Part shown: piece by piece, positions 7,444-19,100 of the stretch | Numbering within the stretch: the stretch's first letter is position 1 | How the letters are laid out: each line of letters begins with the position of its first letter | Source of the DNA: Prevotella sp. | GTDB taxonomy: Bacteria; Bacteroidota; Bacteroidia; Bacteroidales; Bacteroidaceae | Reading direction: 5' to 3' | Length of the DNA: 64,000 nt | Assembly: GCA_017458005.1 (NCBI GenBank) | Contig: JAFTGH010000016.1 | Coordinates: forward strand, 1-64,000 | The notes under the pieces: generated by a model | What the model saw: only the letters and a program-made list of their open reading frames with translations | Told to the model about the DNA's origin: nothing | The model's database searches: none | Program-made: the position numbers and the translations under genes

Positions 7444-8368
7444 CCGTTCCTTCCGCGCGTACCTCTTTTATATTAGCAGGAACCAGGATGGTCTCGCCAG
7501 CCTGGAAGTCAACCTCCTCACCGTCAATACTCAATGTTCCCTTTCCCTTCAACCCAATCAGGATGACGAAGGAGTCGAGTTCCGAGTAGTCGATGGTCAT
7601 CGGCTCAGTGAGGTCGTATACTGCCGTATTGAAGTAAGGACACTCGACCAGCAACTGTCCCTCGTTCTTCTGAGGCGTGTACTGCGTGCGGTAGTCGTCG
7701 AGAACGGTGTAGTTAATACTCTCGGAAGCCTCCTGCGTATGCAACTGGCGGTAGTTGCCGTCCTTGTCCTTGCGCTTGAAGTCGTAGATGCGGTAGGTGA
7801 CATCGGAGGTCTGTTGGATCTCCGCCAAGAAGCACCCTGCGCCAATGGCATGGATACGTCCTGCGGGGATAAAGAAGCAGTCGCCCTCCTTCACCTGATA
7901 TTGCGCCAGCGCGTCACAGATCGTGTCATTCTCCACCATCTGCTTATACTGCTCAGGAGTAATCTGTAACTTCAGTCCGTTATAGAGTTTCGCCTCAGGA
8001 GCACTGTCCATTACGAACCACATCTCCGTCTTGCCACGGCTCTTGCCCTGCTGATGCGCTATCTCGTCTGTGGGATGAACCTGTATGCTCAGGTCCTGAC
8101 AGGCATCAATGAACTTGATGAGCAGGGGGAACTCGTCGCCAAAACGCTCGTAGTTCGCCTCGCCCACAAACTGTCCTTTGAGGTCACGTACCAGTTGGTT
8201 GAGGGAACGCCCGTCGCCTACGGCGATGGTCTCATTGTCTTTCACTCCAGAAATCTCCCAACTCTCACCCACATGGTCCATGCTGGCGTCGAGTTGCTTG
8301 AAGGGGATGATCTTCTCGCCTCCCCATAGCGTCTGCTTTAACAGCGGCTCAAACTTAAAGTAGTTCAT
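7412..8368 (-). CDS. manA: Mannose-6-phosphate isomerase, class I
   Basis: 318 residues. It interconverts mannose 6-phosphate and fructose 6-phosphate, linking mannose and GDP-mannose synthesis to glycolysis. The cupin metal-binding elements are visible: IQVHPTDE, the Glu in KTEMWFVMD, and GRIHAIGAG. The C-terminal half carries the short cupin repeat typical of the Bacteroidetes/Firmicutes form. It is the last gene of the minus-strand run dxs-trkA-trkH-manA and starts nine bases after trkH. Its 3' end overlaps the convergent DUF4435 gene. Confidence 0.94.
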   Translation of the reverse strand: MNYFKFEPLLKQTLWGGEKIIPFKQLDASMDHVGESWEISGVKDNETIAVGDGRSLNQLVRDLKGQFVGEANYERFGDEFPLLIKFIDACQDLSIQVHPTDEIAHQQGKSRGKTEMWFVMDSAPEAKLYNGLKLQITPEQYKQMVENDTICDALAQYQVKEGDCFFIPAGRIHAIGAGCFLAEIQQTSDVTYRIYDFKRKDKDGNYRQLHTQEASESINYTVLDDYRTQYTPQKNEGQLLVECPYFNTAVYDLTEPMTIDYSELDSFVILIGLKGKGTLSIDGEEVDFQAGETILVPANIKEVRAEGTVKFLETYVLS

Positions 8369-8377
8369 ATCATGGTT

Positions 8378-9838
8378 TTAATTATCTTTCCAGAATCCTC
8401 TTGTGAACAGCACCAGCACGCTCATAATCTCCAGACGACCCACCAGCATGAGGAAGGAGCATATCCATTTGATGTAGTCGGGCAACTGTCCCCATGACAT
8501 CTCTGGTCCTATCTGTGTGCCGAGGGAAGGTCCCACGTTGCTGATACAACTCAGGGCTATCGTGATGGCGTTGGTGTTGTCGATGCCTGCCACTATCATG
8601 ATGGTGGCGGAGAGCAGTACCATCAAGGTGAAGATGGCGAAGAAGGCAAGCAGGGAGTTCAGTTTCTGCTGGGGCACTGGTTGTCCGTTGATCTTCACAG
8701 GAAGGACGGCATTAGGGTGCAGTAATTTGTGGAACTCGTTGCGCAAGACCTTTATGATCATCACGCCACGGATGCACTTGAAACCACCAGTGGTAGAGCC
8801 CGAGCAGGCTCCCAGGAACATCAACGAGCCCAGAATGACCCACGTGATATGCGGCCACATGGCGGCATCGTCGTTAAAGAGTCCTGTGGTCGTGATGAAG
8901 GATACCACTTGGAACAGGGAGGAGCGGAAAGCACGCTCCAGTCCGTAGCCGTTGCGTGACATCAGCAGCCACATGATCCAGACGGTGGCGGCTGCGACGA
9001 CGAATATGTATAGTTTGAACTCCGAACTCTTAAAGAGGTTGCTGATCTTGAAACGGAAGATGGCAAGGTAGAGCATCGTGAAATTGATGCCCGCCAGGAA
9101 CTGGAACAAGATAGCGATATACTCGATGCTAGACGAGTGGAAGAACGACACCGAGTCGTTATGGGGCGCAAAGCCTCCTGTCGCCGTCGTCGTCATGGCG
9201 TAGTTGATACTGTCGAACATGTTCATGCCCGCCACATAGAAGGAGATGACACAGGCGACAGTCAAAGCGGAATAGACGGACCATATCCATTTTGCCGTCG
9301 TCGACAGACGGGGGTGCATCTTAGAGCGGATAGGTCCTGTGGCCTCTGCGGCGAACACCTTCACGCTGCCGCTGCCTACCATCGACGGAAGGATGGCAAT
9401 GGTGAAGAAGACGATTCCCAATGCTCCTATCCACTGTGTCTGGGTGCGCCAGAACAGGAGGGCATGGGGCAACCACTCCACATCGTCCATGATAGTGGCT
9501 CCTGTGGTGGTGAATCCAGACATCGTCTCGAAGAAAGCGTCCGTCACATTGTTGATATACCCACCTATCAGGAAGGGCAGCATGCCGAACACACTGAAGA
9601 TAGTCCAGGTAAGGGTCACAAGGAAATAGGAGTCACGACGGCTCAGGTTGTTATTGGCGTTCCTTCCCATGAATTTGAAGACGAAACCACAACAGAACGT
9701 GAGGAGGGTTGACAGCAGGAATGCCATCATATCGTCTTCCATATAATAGAATGATATACCAGTACAAAGGGTTAGCAGTGATCCTAACAAGAGGAGCAGA
9801 GAACCGATAATCTTGTATATCAGGGGGAAGTTTACCAT
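8378..9838 (-). CDS. trkH: Trk system potassium uptake protein TrkH
   Basis: 486 residues with about ten membrane helices and P-loop-like segments (MSGFTTTGAT, TTTATGGFAPH, SFITTTGLFN, CISNVGPSLG) that form the four-fold K+ filter of the TrkH/KtrB family. It carries potassium across the inner membrane and works with the NAD-binding gating protein TrkA, encoded immediately upstream. The two frames overlap by seven bases: the ATG lies inside the last codons of trkA, which suggests translational coupling. Confidence 0.95.
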   Translation of the reverse strand: MVNFPLIYKIIGSLLLLLGSLLTLCTGISFYYMEDDMMAFLLSTLLTFCCGFVFKFMGRNANNNLSRRDSYFLVTLTWTIFSVFGMLPFLIGGYINNVTDAFFETMSGFTTTGATIMDDVEWLPHALLFWRTQTQWIGALGIVFFTIAILPSMVGSGSVKVFAAEATGPIRSKMHPRLSTTAKWIWSVYSALTVACVISFYVAGMNMFDSINYAMTTTATGGFAPHNDSVSFFHSSSIEYIAILFQFLAGINFTMLYLAIFRFKISNLFKSSEFKLYIFVVAAATVWIMWLLMSRNGYGLERAFRSSLFQVVSFITTTGLFNDDAAMWPHITWVILGSLMFLGACSGSTTGGFKCIRGVMIIKVLRNEFHKLLHPNAVLPVKINGQPVPQQKLNSLLAFFAIFTLMVLLSATIMIVAGIDNTNAITIALSCISNVGPSLGTQIGPEMSWGQLPDYIKWICSFLMLVGRLEIMSVLVLFTRGFWKDN

Positions 9839-11190
9839 AAGGTATTCGACTTGAAATATTTCTCGATCTTCTTCAGGTTCTGCTCATGGCAGAATACCAT
9901 TACAGAGTCGCCTGGCATAATCTGCGTATTACCATTCACCAAGATGCCCTCGTCGTTGCGTACCAGTCCTCCGATAGTGGCTCCGAAGGGCAGACCGAGG
10001 TCTTTCACCAGTTTCTTGGTGACCTTCGACCCCTCGGCGGCGACAAACTCCGCGACATCGGAGTCGACCATCATCAGTGAGCGTACATTGCTGACATCAC
10101 CGTCGAGCATCATCTGGTAGATATGGCTGGCGGCAATCGTCATCTTATTGATGATGGTACCGATATCCAAGTTCTCCGCCATCTCCACATAATCCAAGTT
10201 CTCGACCATTGCCACCGTCTTCCTGACACCCAGTCGCTTGGCGGTCAGACATGCAAGGATGTTCGTCTCCGCATTGCCTGTCAGGGCGACAAAAGCCTGT
10301 GTGGTGTCGATGCCCTCTTCCTGCAACAGACCAATGTCACGCCCGTCGCCATGGATAATCATCGTGTCAGTGTCGCTGAGCAACTCGTTGAGGAGTTCGC
10401 AGCGTCGCTCGCTCTTCTCGATGATTTTCAGGTTCATATAGTCGGGCAACGTCAGCCCCAGGCGTACGGCAGTCTTGCCACCACCCATAGCGATGACGTT
10501 CTTCACATCCGCATAATGCTCCTTGCCAGAGATCTTGCGGATATAGGGGATATACTCACTGGTCGTCATGAAGTAGGCGAGGTCGTTGACATGCAACTCG
10601 TCGTTACCGCTGGGGATCAGGGTCTCGCCATGTCGCTTGATGGCAACGATATGATAGGGGTCGTCAGGACCACAAAGGGTCTTCAGCGGCTGGTTGAGGA
10701 TCTCACAGGTCTCACGCAGTTTGATACCCAGCATCACCAAGGCTCCATCGTGCACGTCCCAGCGTTGTCTGACCCATGACATCTTCAAGCCGTTGGTGAT
10801 GTCAAGGGCGGCAAGCACCTCAGGGTAGATGAGGGAGTTGATGCCCATCTTCTCAAAGAAAGGTTTCAAGTGCGGGTCAAGGTACTCGTAGTTGTCGATA
10901 CGTGCCACCGTCTTCTTGGCTCCTAAGGCATGAGCAATCATGCAGGCGTTCATGTTCTTGCTCTCATCGGGGGTGACACCTACAAAGAGGTCGGCAGACT
11001 CCGTCCCCGCATCCTTGAGGGTCCTGATACTTGTCGGCGACCCTTGGATGGTCATGATGTCATATCTGCTGTCAAGTCCCGCCAGACGGGCGGGGTCGCT
11101 GTCAATCAGCACACAGTCCTGATGGTCGCGGGACAGGAGTTTCGACAGATGGGTTCCAACGGCACCTGCGCCGGCAATGACTATTTTCAT
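9832..11190 (-). CDS. trkA: Trk system potassium transporter subunit TrkA
   Basis: 452 residues in two tandem RCK modules, each with a Rossmann TrkA-N domain and a TrkA-C domain. The first nucleotide site is [15 protein letters not shown] at the N-terminus. The second (about 230-245) is more degenerate, [14 protein letters not shown]. TrkA binds NAD(H)/nucleotides on the cytoplasmic side and gates TrkH. It overlaps dxs by an ATGA and trkH by seven bases, so dxs, trkA and trkH are almost certainly on one mRNA. Confidence 0.95.
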   Translation of the reverse strand: MKIVIAGAGAVGTHLSKLLSRDHQDCVLIDSDPARLAGLDSRYDIMTIQGSPTSIRTLKDAGTESADLFVGVTPDESKNMNACMIAHALGAKKTVARIDNYEYLDPHLKPFFEKMGINSLIYPEVLAALDITNGLKMSWVRQRWDVHDGALVMLGIKLRETCEILNQPLKTLCGPDDPYHIVAIKRHGETLIPSGNDELHVNDLAYFMTTSEYIPYIRKISGKEHYADVKNVIAMGGGKTAVRLGLTLPDYMNLKIIEKSERRCELLNELLSDTDTMIIHGDGRDIGLLQEEGIDTTQAFVALTGNAETNILACLTAKRLGVRKTVAMVENLDYVEMAENLDIGTIINKMTIAASHIYQMMLDGDVSNVRSLMMVDSDVAEFVAAEGSKVTKKLVKDLGLPFGATIGGLVRNDEGILVNGNTQIMPGDSVMVFCHEQNLKKIEKYFKSNTLW

Positions 11191-13049
11191 GATTCTATGG
11201 CTTTTCTGATGCTCTCAGCATCCAGTCCGACAATATGCTGTAACTCTTCAACTGTTCCATGCTCGACAAACTGCTGGTCGGGCATGCCCAGTCGGGTGAG
11301 GCGTGGGGAATAGCCGTGGTCGCTCATCCATTCCAGGACAGCAGAGCCCAGTCCACCGTTCCTCACTCCGTTCTCCACGGTGATGATATGCTTGTATCTC
11401 TTTGCCACCTCCTCAAGGATGTCCTCATCGATGGGTTTGAGGAAACGCATGTCATAATGGGCTGCGGTGGTTCCCTCGATGGCACGGGTGACATTATTGC
11501 CTATCGGACCAATCGACAAGACGGCGACATCCTCTCCGTCTCTCATCTTCCTGCCTGTGCCGACCTTGACTTCCTCCAACGGACATCTCCAGTCCTTCAG
11601 TACACCGCCGCCTCGTGGATAGCGGATAACGAAAGGTCCCTTATCGGGCAGTTGTGCCGTATACATCAGACGGCGCAACTCATGCTCATCCATCGGCGAG
11701 GAGATGGTCAGGTTGGGTATCGGGCGGAGTGCCGCCAAATCGAAAGCGCCATGATGGGTGGGACCGTCCTCGCCGACGATGCCGGCACGGTCGAAACAGA
11801 AGACGACGTGCAGGTTCAGCAGTGCCACGTCATGGATGATATTGTCGAAGGCTCTCTGCGCAAACGCACTATAGATATTACAGAAGGGGATCAGCCCGTC
11901 TTTCGCCATACCGCCAGAGAATGTGACGGCATGCCCCTCGGCGATGCCTACGTCGAAGGTGCGCTCTGGCATCTCTTTCATCATGATATTCATGGAGCAG
12001 CCAGAGGGCATGGCAGGTGTGACACCTACGATCTTGGGATTCTGCTGTGCGAGTTCCAAGAGGGTGTGTCCAAAGACATCCTGATATTTCTGGGGTTTGT
12101 TGGGATCTTTGTCAATCAGGCGCTCTCCGGTCTCTGGGTCAAACTTGCCAGGGGCGTGCCAAGTGGTTACGTCTTTCTCCGCTGGCGCATAGCCATGTCC
12201 CTTCTGGGTATGCAGGTGCAGCAACTTAGGACCTCTCATCTCCTTCATCTGGCGGAGGATGCGGACCAGTTCCTTGACATCATGTCCGTCGAAAGGACCA
12301 AAATAGCGGATATTCATGCCATCGAAGATGTTCTGCTGATGGGAGATGGCGCTTTTGACTGCGTTTGACAGTCGGATGAGTCCCTTGCGACGATCTTCCT
12401 CCAGCAGTCCCTTGCTATGCATCCACCGTGATACCTTAAAGCGCAAGGCGTTATAGGTCTCGTTAGTGCTGAGGTTCAGCAGATACTGCTTCATACCTCC
12501 CACCGAGCGGTCGATAGACATGTTGTTGTCATTTAGGACTATCAGCATGTCGTTAGGGGATGACGAGACATTATTGAGCCCCTCGAAGGCAAGTCCGCCA
12601 CTAAGTGCGCCGTCGCCAATGACAGCGACGATGTGCCGCTCGTCATTACCCGTTTTCTTCGCTGCCACAGCCATACCTAAGGCTGCGGAGATGGAGTTGC
12701 TGGCATGTCCACAGGCAAAAGTGTCGTAGTCGCTCTCATAGGGAGAGGGGAAAGGTCGGATACCGCCCAGTTTGCGATTGGTGCAGAACTGTTCCCTGCG
12801 TCCTGTGAGTATCTTATGCCCGTAAGCCTGATGTCCCACATCCCATACGATACGGTCTTCAGGGGTGTCGAAGACATAGTGCAGGGCGACTGTCAGTTCC
12901 ACGACTCCAAGGCTGGAGGCGAGGTGTCCGGGGTTGACGGATAACTCCTTCACGATATCCTCGCGAAGTTCTTGGCATAGATCAGGTAGTTGGTCGACCG
13001 ACAACTTACGCAAATCGTCGGGGTATTTGATGTGATTGAGTAATTCCAC
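11187..13049 (-). CDS. dxs: 1-deoxy-D-xylulose-5-phosphate synthase
   Basis: 620 residues. It condenses pyruvate and glyceraldehyde 3-phosphate, the first step of the MEP isoprenoid pathway. The thiamine-diphosphate motif is intact ([19 protein letters not shown], then NDNNMSI), preceded by the histidine-containing [13 protein letters not shown]. The transketolase pyrimidine-binding domain ([34 protein letters not shown]) and the C-terminal domain complete it. The start is GTG at 13049 behind AAGG; no ATG fits. It heads the operon with trkA, trkH and manA. There are two promoter-like boxes upstream, at 13073-13080 and 13149-13156. Confidence 0.95.
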   Translation of the reverse strand: MELLNHIKYPDDLRKLSVDQLPDLCQELREDIVKELSVNPGHLASSLGVVELTVALHYVFDTPEDRIVWDVGHQAYGHKILTGRREQFCTNRKLGGIRPFPSPYESDYDTFACGHASNSISAALGMAVAAKKTGNDERHIVAVIGDGALSGGLAFEGLNNVSSSPNDMLIVLNDNNMSIDRSVGGMKQYLLNLSTNETYNALRFKVSRWMHSKGLLEEDRRKGLIRLSNAVKSAISHQQNIFDGMNIRYFGPFDGHDVKELVRILRQMKEMRGPKLLHLHTQKGHGYAPAEKDVTTWHAPGKFDPETGERLIDKDPNKPQKYQDVFGHTLLELAQQNPKIVGVTPAMPSGCSMNIMMKEMPERTFDVGIAEGHAVTFSGGMAKDGLIPFCNIYSAFAQRAFDNIIHDVALLNLHVVFCFDRAGIVGEDGPTHHGAFDLAALRPIPNLTISSPMDEHELRRLMYTAQLPDKGPFVIRYPRGGGVLKDWRCPLEEVKVGTGRKMRDGEDVAVLSIGPIGNNVTRAIEGTTAAHYDMRFLKPIDEDILEEVAKRYKHIITVENGVRNGGLGSAVLEWMSDHGYSPRLTRLGMPDQQFVEHGTVEELQHIVGLDAESIRKAIES

Positions 13050-13072
13050 CTTATTATATTAGTATTTGGATG

Positions 13073-13080
13073 CAAAGGTA
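13073..13080 (-). promoter_or_regulatory. -7 promoter box of dxs (proximal)
   Basis: The minus strand reads TACCTTTG, 23 bases before the GTG start of dxs. Confidence 0.6.
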
Positions 13081-13148
13081 CGATTAAGTGAGCAAAAAAC
13101 CAAGAGAATCTTGAGTTTTTTCAAACGTGAGTACCTTCGACTATAGGT

Positions 13149-13173
13149 CAAAGATAGTGCAAACCGAGCGAAA
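13149..13173 (-). promoter_or_regulatory. Distal promoter-like element, copy A of a dispersed 25-mer
   Basis: On the minus strand this 25-base stretch starts TTTCGCTCGG and ends in the -7 box TATCTTTG. It matches 63097-63121 at 22 of 25 positions. Here it lies about 100 bases upstream of dxs, directly behind the end of sprA. Confidence 0.55.
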
Positions 13174-13195
13174 AACAAAGAAAAAAGTCTGAAAT

Positions 13196-16100
13196 TTAAC
13201 GTGTCAGGCTGAATTTCAGCGACAGACCGAAGTCATGTGTGGTGGTGGGATAACTGCTGGACGACAATAGAGGCGTGTTCGTCTGTCGGTCATAATAGGC
13301 ACTGAGCGTCAACAGGCGTGACAGGGTATAGTCTGCCATGAACGAGATCTTCAAGGCTGTGTTTCCGCTGTTGGCGGCACTGGTCTGTGTGGCAATGTCA
13401 CGGGTGATGGATGCTTGGTCGCGCAACGAGAAGTCCAGTCGCATGTTCAGGTCGTGGTTGACACCCGTCTTGGGGGCTTTCGTCGTCTGTTGCTTGGTGT
13501 CGTTGGCAGCACTCTTCTTTCCGCGCTGTGCCTTCTTCACCTTGCGGTTGCCATTGCTTCCAAAGAGGTTGAAGTCACTGATCTTATAGGCAAGTCCGAT
13601 AACCCAGTCGTTAGAGCGGCTCTCGTTGATCTGGATACTTGTCATCGAGAGGTTCAGGACACGGGTGGTACGGTACTCTACCTTTGCCGTCAGGTTGTTG
13701 TTGAAGGTCAAGTCAACACCGAGTAGGGGAGAGAACGACTCGTTGAGGCTGACGGTGGGGACGTTATAGCCTATCAGCGACGAGGTCCCTGCGTTAGCGG
13801 TATAACTGCCCACGGCATACACACTCTTGTAGGCATGGTTGATGGTCACGCTCTTAAAGACATCACGGAACCAAGAGAGTTTCGAGAGTCCCGTGTAGCG
13901 GATGGTCCAGTTGGGCAGCAGACGTGTCAGTGCGGGGAAGAAACTGAGACTGTTTCCACCACTGCTGGTATAGGCAGAGAGGAAGGCAGGAATCATCACA
14001 CTGGCGCTATAGGGGTCGACTGTCGTGCCATATTGTGCCTCAGCCCTCTGCTGATAAGACTCCAAGATGCCGCAGAACCGCTCGAAGGAGGCAGAATGGA
14101 AACCGTTATTGGCATCGCCGATACCCTCTAAGGCAGACTTCAGGGAAATCGTCGTCATCGTAAACGTTCCACTTTGGGTGGTAGGCATACCCTCGTACAT
14201 ATACTGTATCGACCGCGCCTTGGTCTCCGTACGGCTGGCGTTCAAGTCAATCTTCAGGTCACGGACAGGCTCTAAGGTCGCCCTGACCTGTAAGTCGGTG
14301 GTCATATTCGTCGTTGCGGGAGTCGCCACGCTATCGTTATTCAACAGCCATCCGTTGTCATTAGCCTTTTGCAGATAACTGTCGCCAGTCAGGCCGAAGG
14401 CAAAGCCCAGACCAGGAGCCATGACACTACCTGTCCGTTGTCCGAAGGCATCTCCGATGGTGGGGAGGAATCCTGGAATAGACATGGCGTATTGGTTGCG
14501 ATACGAGACACCGATGGAGCGTACCATCATTAGGAAGCGGGCTGCCGACTGAGCGGGACTGTACCACCATTGCTTCTCTGCGGGTTGCTTGGGCGTGACG
14601 CTCAGCATCAGTTGGATGGTGTCACGGTTGTTGATGCGGATACGGTTGTCATCCAGCACCTTGTATTTCAGGTTATATTTCTTGCCGTCTTTTGTGCGAG
14701 CCACGACGGTGAGTCTTTTCGACTTCTTGCCGTGGTTGACGATGATGGAGGAGTCAGCCATGAGGGTCACCTCCTTCTGCCATGCGTTCTGGTTCTTGGG
14801 TAATGCCTTCTCCTCTTTGGCGTCTTGCTTGGCATTCTTAGTCTTCGTCGTCGTGTTTTTCTTCTGATTCTTGTTACTGGTGGTCGCCTTGCGGAACCGT
14901 TCGTTGGTCTTCTTCAAAAAGGGGACGTGGTTGTAGAGCGTCTCCATGTTGAAGTTACCATTGATATTCAACTGGCGGTTGTTGGCGATGGTATTTCCCA
15001 GATTCGTACCGTTCTCAAGGTCGGTACCACGTACCCAGTTGTAAGTGGCGTTATAAGTGGCGTCGCTGGTGATCCAGTCGAAGATAGGTACCTTGTTCAA
15101 CGGTAACTGCAGGGAGGCTGTGAACGACTGCTGGTAGTCCAATGGTGTTCCGAAGTTGCGGATGCTATACCATACGGAGTCCTTCCATGCCTCGTAGCGG
15201 TCGGGGTAGAGGTCTCTGTTGATAGGACGCTCGTCATAGGGTTCCCGTATCTCCGCATGGGTAGCCGACTGGAAATTCATGTGCAGGTTTTTCGTCAGGT
15301 CCCAGCGGATGGAGAACTCACGGTTCCAGAGGAACTGGGAACTGAAGGTGGTGGGCAACTGTTGTCCTCCCAAGTCCTCCATGTCCCGTTCTTGCAACTC
15401 GTAATAGTTTCTCATCATCTCCGTATTGAAGGTGATATTCTGAGGCAACCAGTTCAGTCCGAACTGTTTGGGATACTGCATCCACTTCGATTTGCTCTTG
15501 CTTTTCTTGAAAGGTTCCCACGGCTTATAGACAGGAGTGTAGTTGTAGTTGAGGGAACCACGCCACTGGTCCTCTTTCTCATAGACGGTGGTCTCACCAC
15601 TGGTATAGCGGTGGGAGTGGCTATAGGAGAACGAGAAGTTCGCGGGGTCGTAGGGCATCGGATGCCGTTTGGTCTTAATGCCCACGCGCACATTCGACAG
15701 GGAGAGGTTGGTGTTCGTCGTCTTGGTGACGGCGATACTCTCGATGGAGTCACGCTCATGCTGGTCGAGGGCGGCATCCAGTGCGTCTTGCAGTTCCATG
15801 TCCGTGTCTAGCGGGTTGTATTTGGGTCGTTTCTCCTCTTTGGTGACAGAGTAATACAAGGGTGCGCTGACCATCGCCTTGTCAGGGAAGAACTTACCCA
15901 AGTCCACATTGGCGGTGATGGAGTAGGTCTTGTAGTCGTCCGTCGAGCGTTGCAGCACACTTTCCTCCAGACCTCCGAAACCTGCTGTCATGATCTTTCC
16001 CGTCATATTGAGCGATCCCACATCCGACAGTTGCATGTTCAAGGCACCACTTGCCGCCCAGCCGCCGTTGCTGTTGAAGTCCATCAGGCGCAACTCGTTC

Positions 16101-19100
16101 ACCCATACCTCTCCCGACTTCTGCTCGCCAGAGATGTTACGCACACCAATCATCATGGTCTTCACCTCTCCTAGCGAGGGATTACCCATGATGCTGACGG
16201 TATTTTTGGGATGGCTGGGGTCAGGCTTTGAATAGAGTTGGTTGAAGGAAGCGCCTCCTGCGGCACGTGACTTGTTACGTTCCTTCTTCAGGCTCGTGAA
16301 CACCGTCATATCCATGTCGAGCATGTTATCCTGAGGCCATACGGCACGGCAGTCCTCTACATTGTATTTGTTGTAGTCGTTACGGTCGGGTGTCAATGTG
16401 AGTGGGATCTCATACTCGTAGTAGTTGTTCTTATAGTCGTTACCTAAGCGGATGAAGACGGCAAGTTCACCATTTTTCAGGTTGTTGTCGTCAATCAGGT
16501 GGTTGGCATGGGTGAACATCTGCAGATGCTTATAGCGGCGCAAGTCCAGCATGGTGTTCTTATAGACCCCCTTCGACTCGCCAGGTGACAGATGGCGTAC
16601 CACCATGTTCATCGATTGCTCGTTCTCCTCCACTAACTGGGGCTGTGAGGGGTCTGTCGCTCTGCTGATACCTGGGGGTAGCACGTAGTTGACAGGTCGC
16701 TTGTCGTTGTTCTCCTCGATGTTGACGGCACTGACCTCCAGTGTTCCGCTCTCTGGGGTGGTCGACAACTGCTGCTGGTAGATACGCCACTCGCCTCTCA
16801 CCAGGTCGAGGGAACCGAAACGCAGTACGATTGGACGCTTGAACTGGGTGAGGAACATACGCATGAAGCGGACGCTGGTGAAGTCGCTGATGCTACCCAC
16901 ACGGTCGTCGTACTGGTCGAGTGGAATGCGGAACTGGTACCATTTCACTGTCTCACGGGTGCCATTGCGCAGGGCGACACTCGCCTCACGGATATCCGTG
17001 ATATGGTTGTAACCCAGTTGCATGTCCTCGGGACGGATGCTTATCTTATATTGATAGTACCGCTCATACTCATTCAGCGTATAGTCTTGGTTGATATCCT
17101 CCACGTCAGGGAAGGTCTTGTAACTTGTGTCGTACCCTTCTGTCTGCTGGTCGCTGTCTGGCGAGTTGCCCTGTGGCATGTTGATGCGCTTGTAACGGTC
17201 GAGGATAGAGGCCTGTCGGGCATCGTAGTCAGAGCCACGGAAATAATGGTAGTTGTCGTTGGCGGGGTCGGCGTTCCATGCGGCACGGACACTATCATTC
17301 ACGTTGACATTCTGGAGGAAATTGGCATAGGCGGGTTTGGCTCGCTCCTCCTCATCCGTCAAGCCATTGAAACCGACATCCTGTTTGGCACGTGCTCCTG
17401 AGGAGGTGGCAAAGGCATAGGTCTGGGTAGGTTGGATAGGAACCTTACCCCATGCGGTGTTGGTGAAACTGCCAGTGCCGTCCACAGGCATCCCGCTCTC
17501 ATAGAATTTCTTGCCATCCCTCAGCACGTCCTCGCTGACCTCACCCAGATTAATGTAGAGGTCACCGCCATATTCTGAGGCATCACTCTGTTGGTTGGTA
17601 TAGATGAAGGGATCCAGCAGCCAGAACTCGATATACTCCACGTTTGCTGTCTCGAAATCGTTGGTCTCCAACTTACGCATCATACCGCCCCATCGCTGTT
17701 GCGGATTGGTCAGCAGTCCGTTGAAGTCCACCTCCGTCGACAGGTTATAGGCACCTCGCTCCTGTGGGTAATAGGCAAGGTCGAGGATGGGCAGGGTCGC
17801 TGTAGCCCCGCTGTAGGTGCTCTGCTGACGGTTCGGATAGAGTTCACTCACATAGACAGCGCGGACATAGTGGTTGGACAACTGCTCAAGGTCGCTCTTA
17901 ATATGACTGGGTGTCAGTGAGGAGGAACGGTAGGTAAACAACGGGTCGATGTTATACCATGAGAGCAGGGAGCGGTTGAAACCACTGGTCACGGAGTCCT
18001 TGTCAGCCTGTTCTTTGAACATCGACGGCACACTGGACATGATCCAAGCCTTAGGCTCACTGACATCAATGGCGTTCTTGGCATTCTCGAAGTCGTCAAT
18101 GTATGAGGCGTTATCCTGCGTGCCGCTTGCCTGTCCTGCTATCAGTTGGGCAAACTCGCCGGTGAATGTGATATAGGAGGGTTGTGTACAATGCAGGAAA
18201 GGCAGTTTGTTAAGCATGTTGGTGAGCCACTGGCTCTCATGCTTCCAGTTGATATTCACGCCCCATAGGGTATTGCGTAGCGGTTCCGAGCCCATGGTGA
18301 CCTTCGAGGTCAGTGTCTGTTCCGTGAGATGCTGCAAGGTACCGCCTATCTGCAAGTCTTTCGAGAAGTCATACTCCCAGTTGAGTCCTAGCATGGTCTT
18401 GCGCTGCATGCCGTAGTCGGTGTTGCTCTCCAGCGAGACATTGACACTCGTGCCTGCGTCGATGATGCTTTGGTTGAGGATGGTCACCTCACCTGCCGAG
18501 TAGTCGACACTATAGTCGGAACCTTCGTTGAGGATGACACCGCCAGCCGTCACGACAACAGAGCCTTGTGGCACGTTATAGGCACCTAACGAGATCACGT
18601 TTGCCGAGGTGCCTTTAAACTGTCCTACCAACAGGTATTTGTTCTTGTCCGTCATCTGCTTTGCCGCAGTACGGGTGGTGTCGTAGAGTTCGCTGAAGGT
18701 GTATCTCTCTACCTTGTCAGCCGCTACGTTGTTGCTCTCTAAGAATTGGCGCAGGGTCTTTCCGAAAGGCTCTGCTGACGGGAAGAAGACACGACCCTCA
18801 CTGACGGTATAGCCTTCCACAAAGTCAAAATAGCCATTGGGATGGGCGCGGTTGTTATTGTCCAGACGGTCACAGCCCAGTCCTTTCAACAAGGTGATGT
18901 CCTTGACTTCAGGAATATAGGTCAGGTAGACACCTGCTGTATCACTCTGAAACTTGATGTCCAGACGGAATTTCGTCTTCTCCACATTAGAGGCGAGGTA
19001 GTAGACGTTCTTCATCATCAACCGCCAGTTCTTCTGTTGCGGGTTGTTGCTGGTGTTTTTCAGTGACTTGACGAACAGTGCCTCACTGGCATTGGTGCGG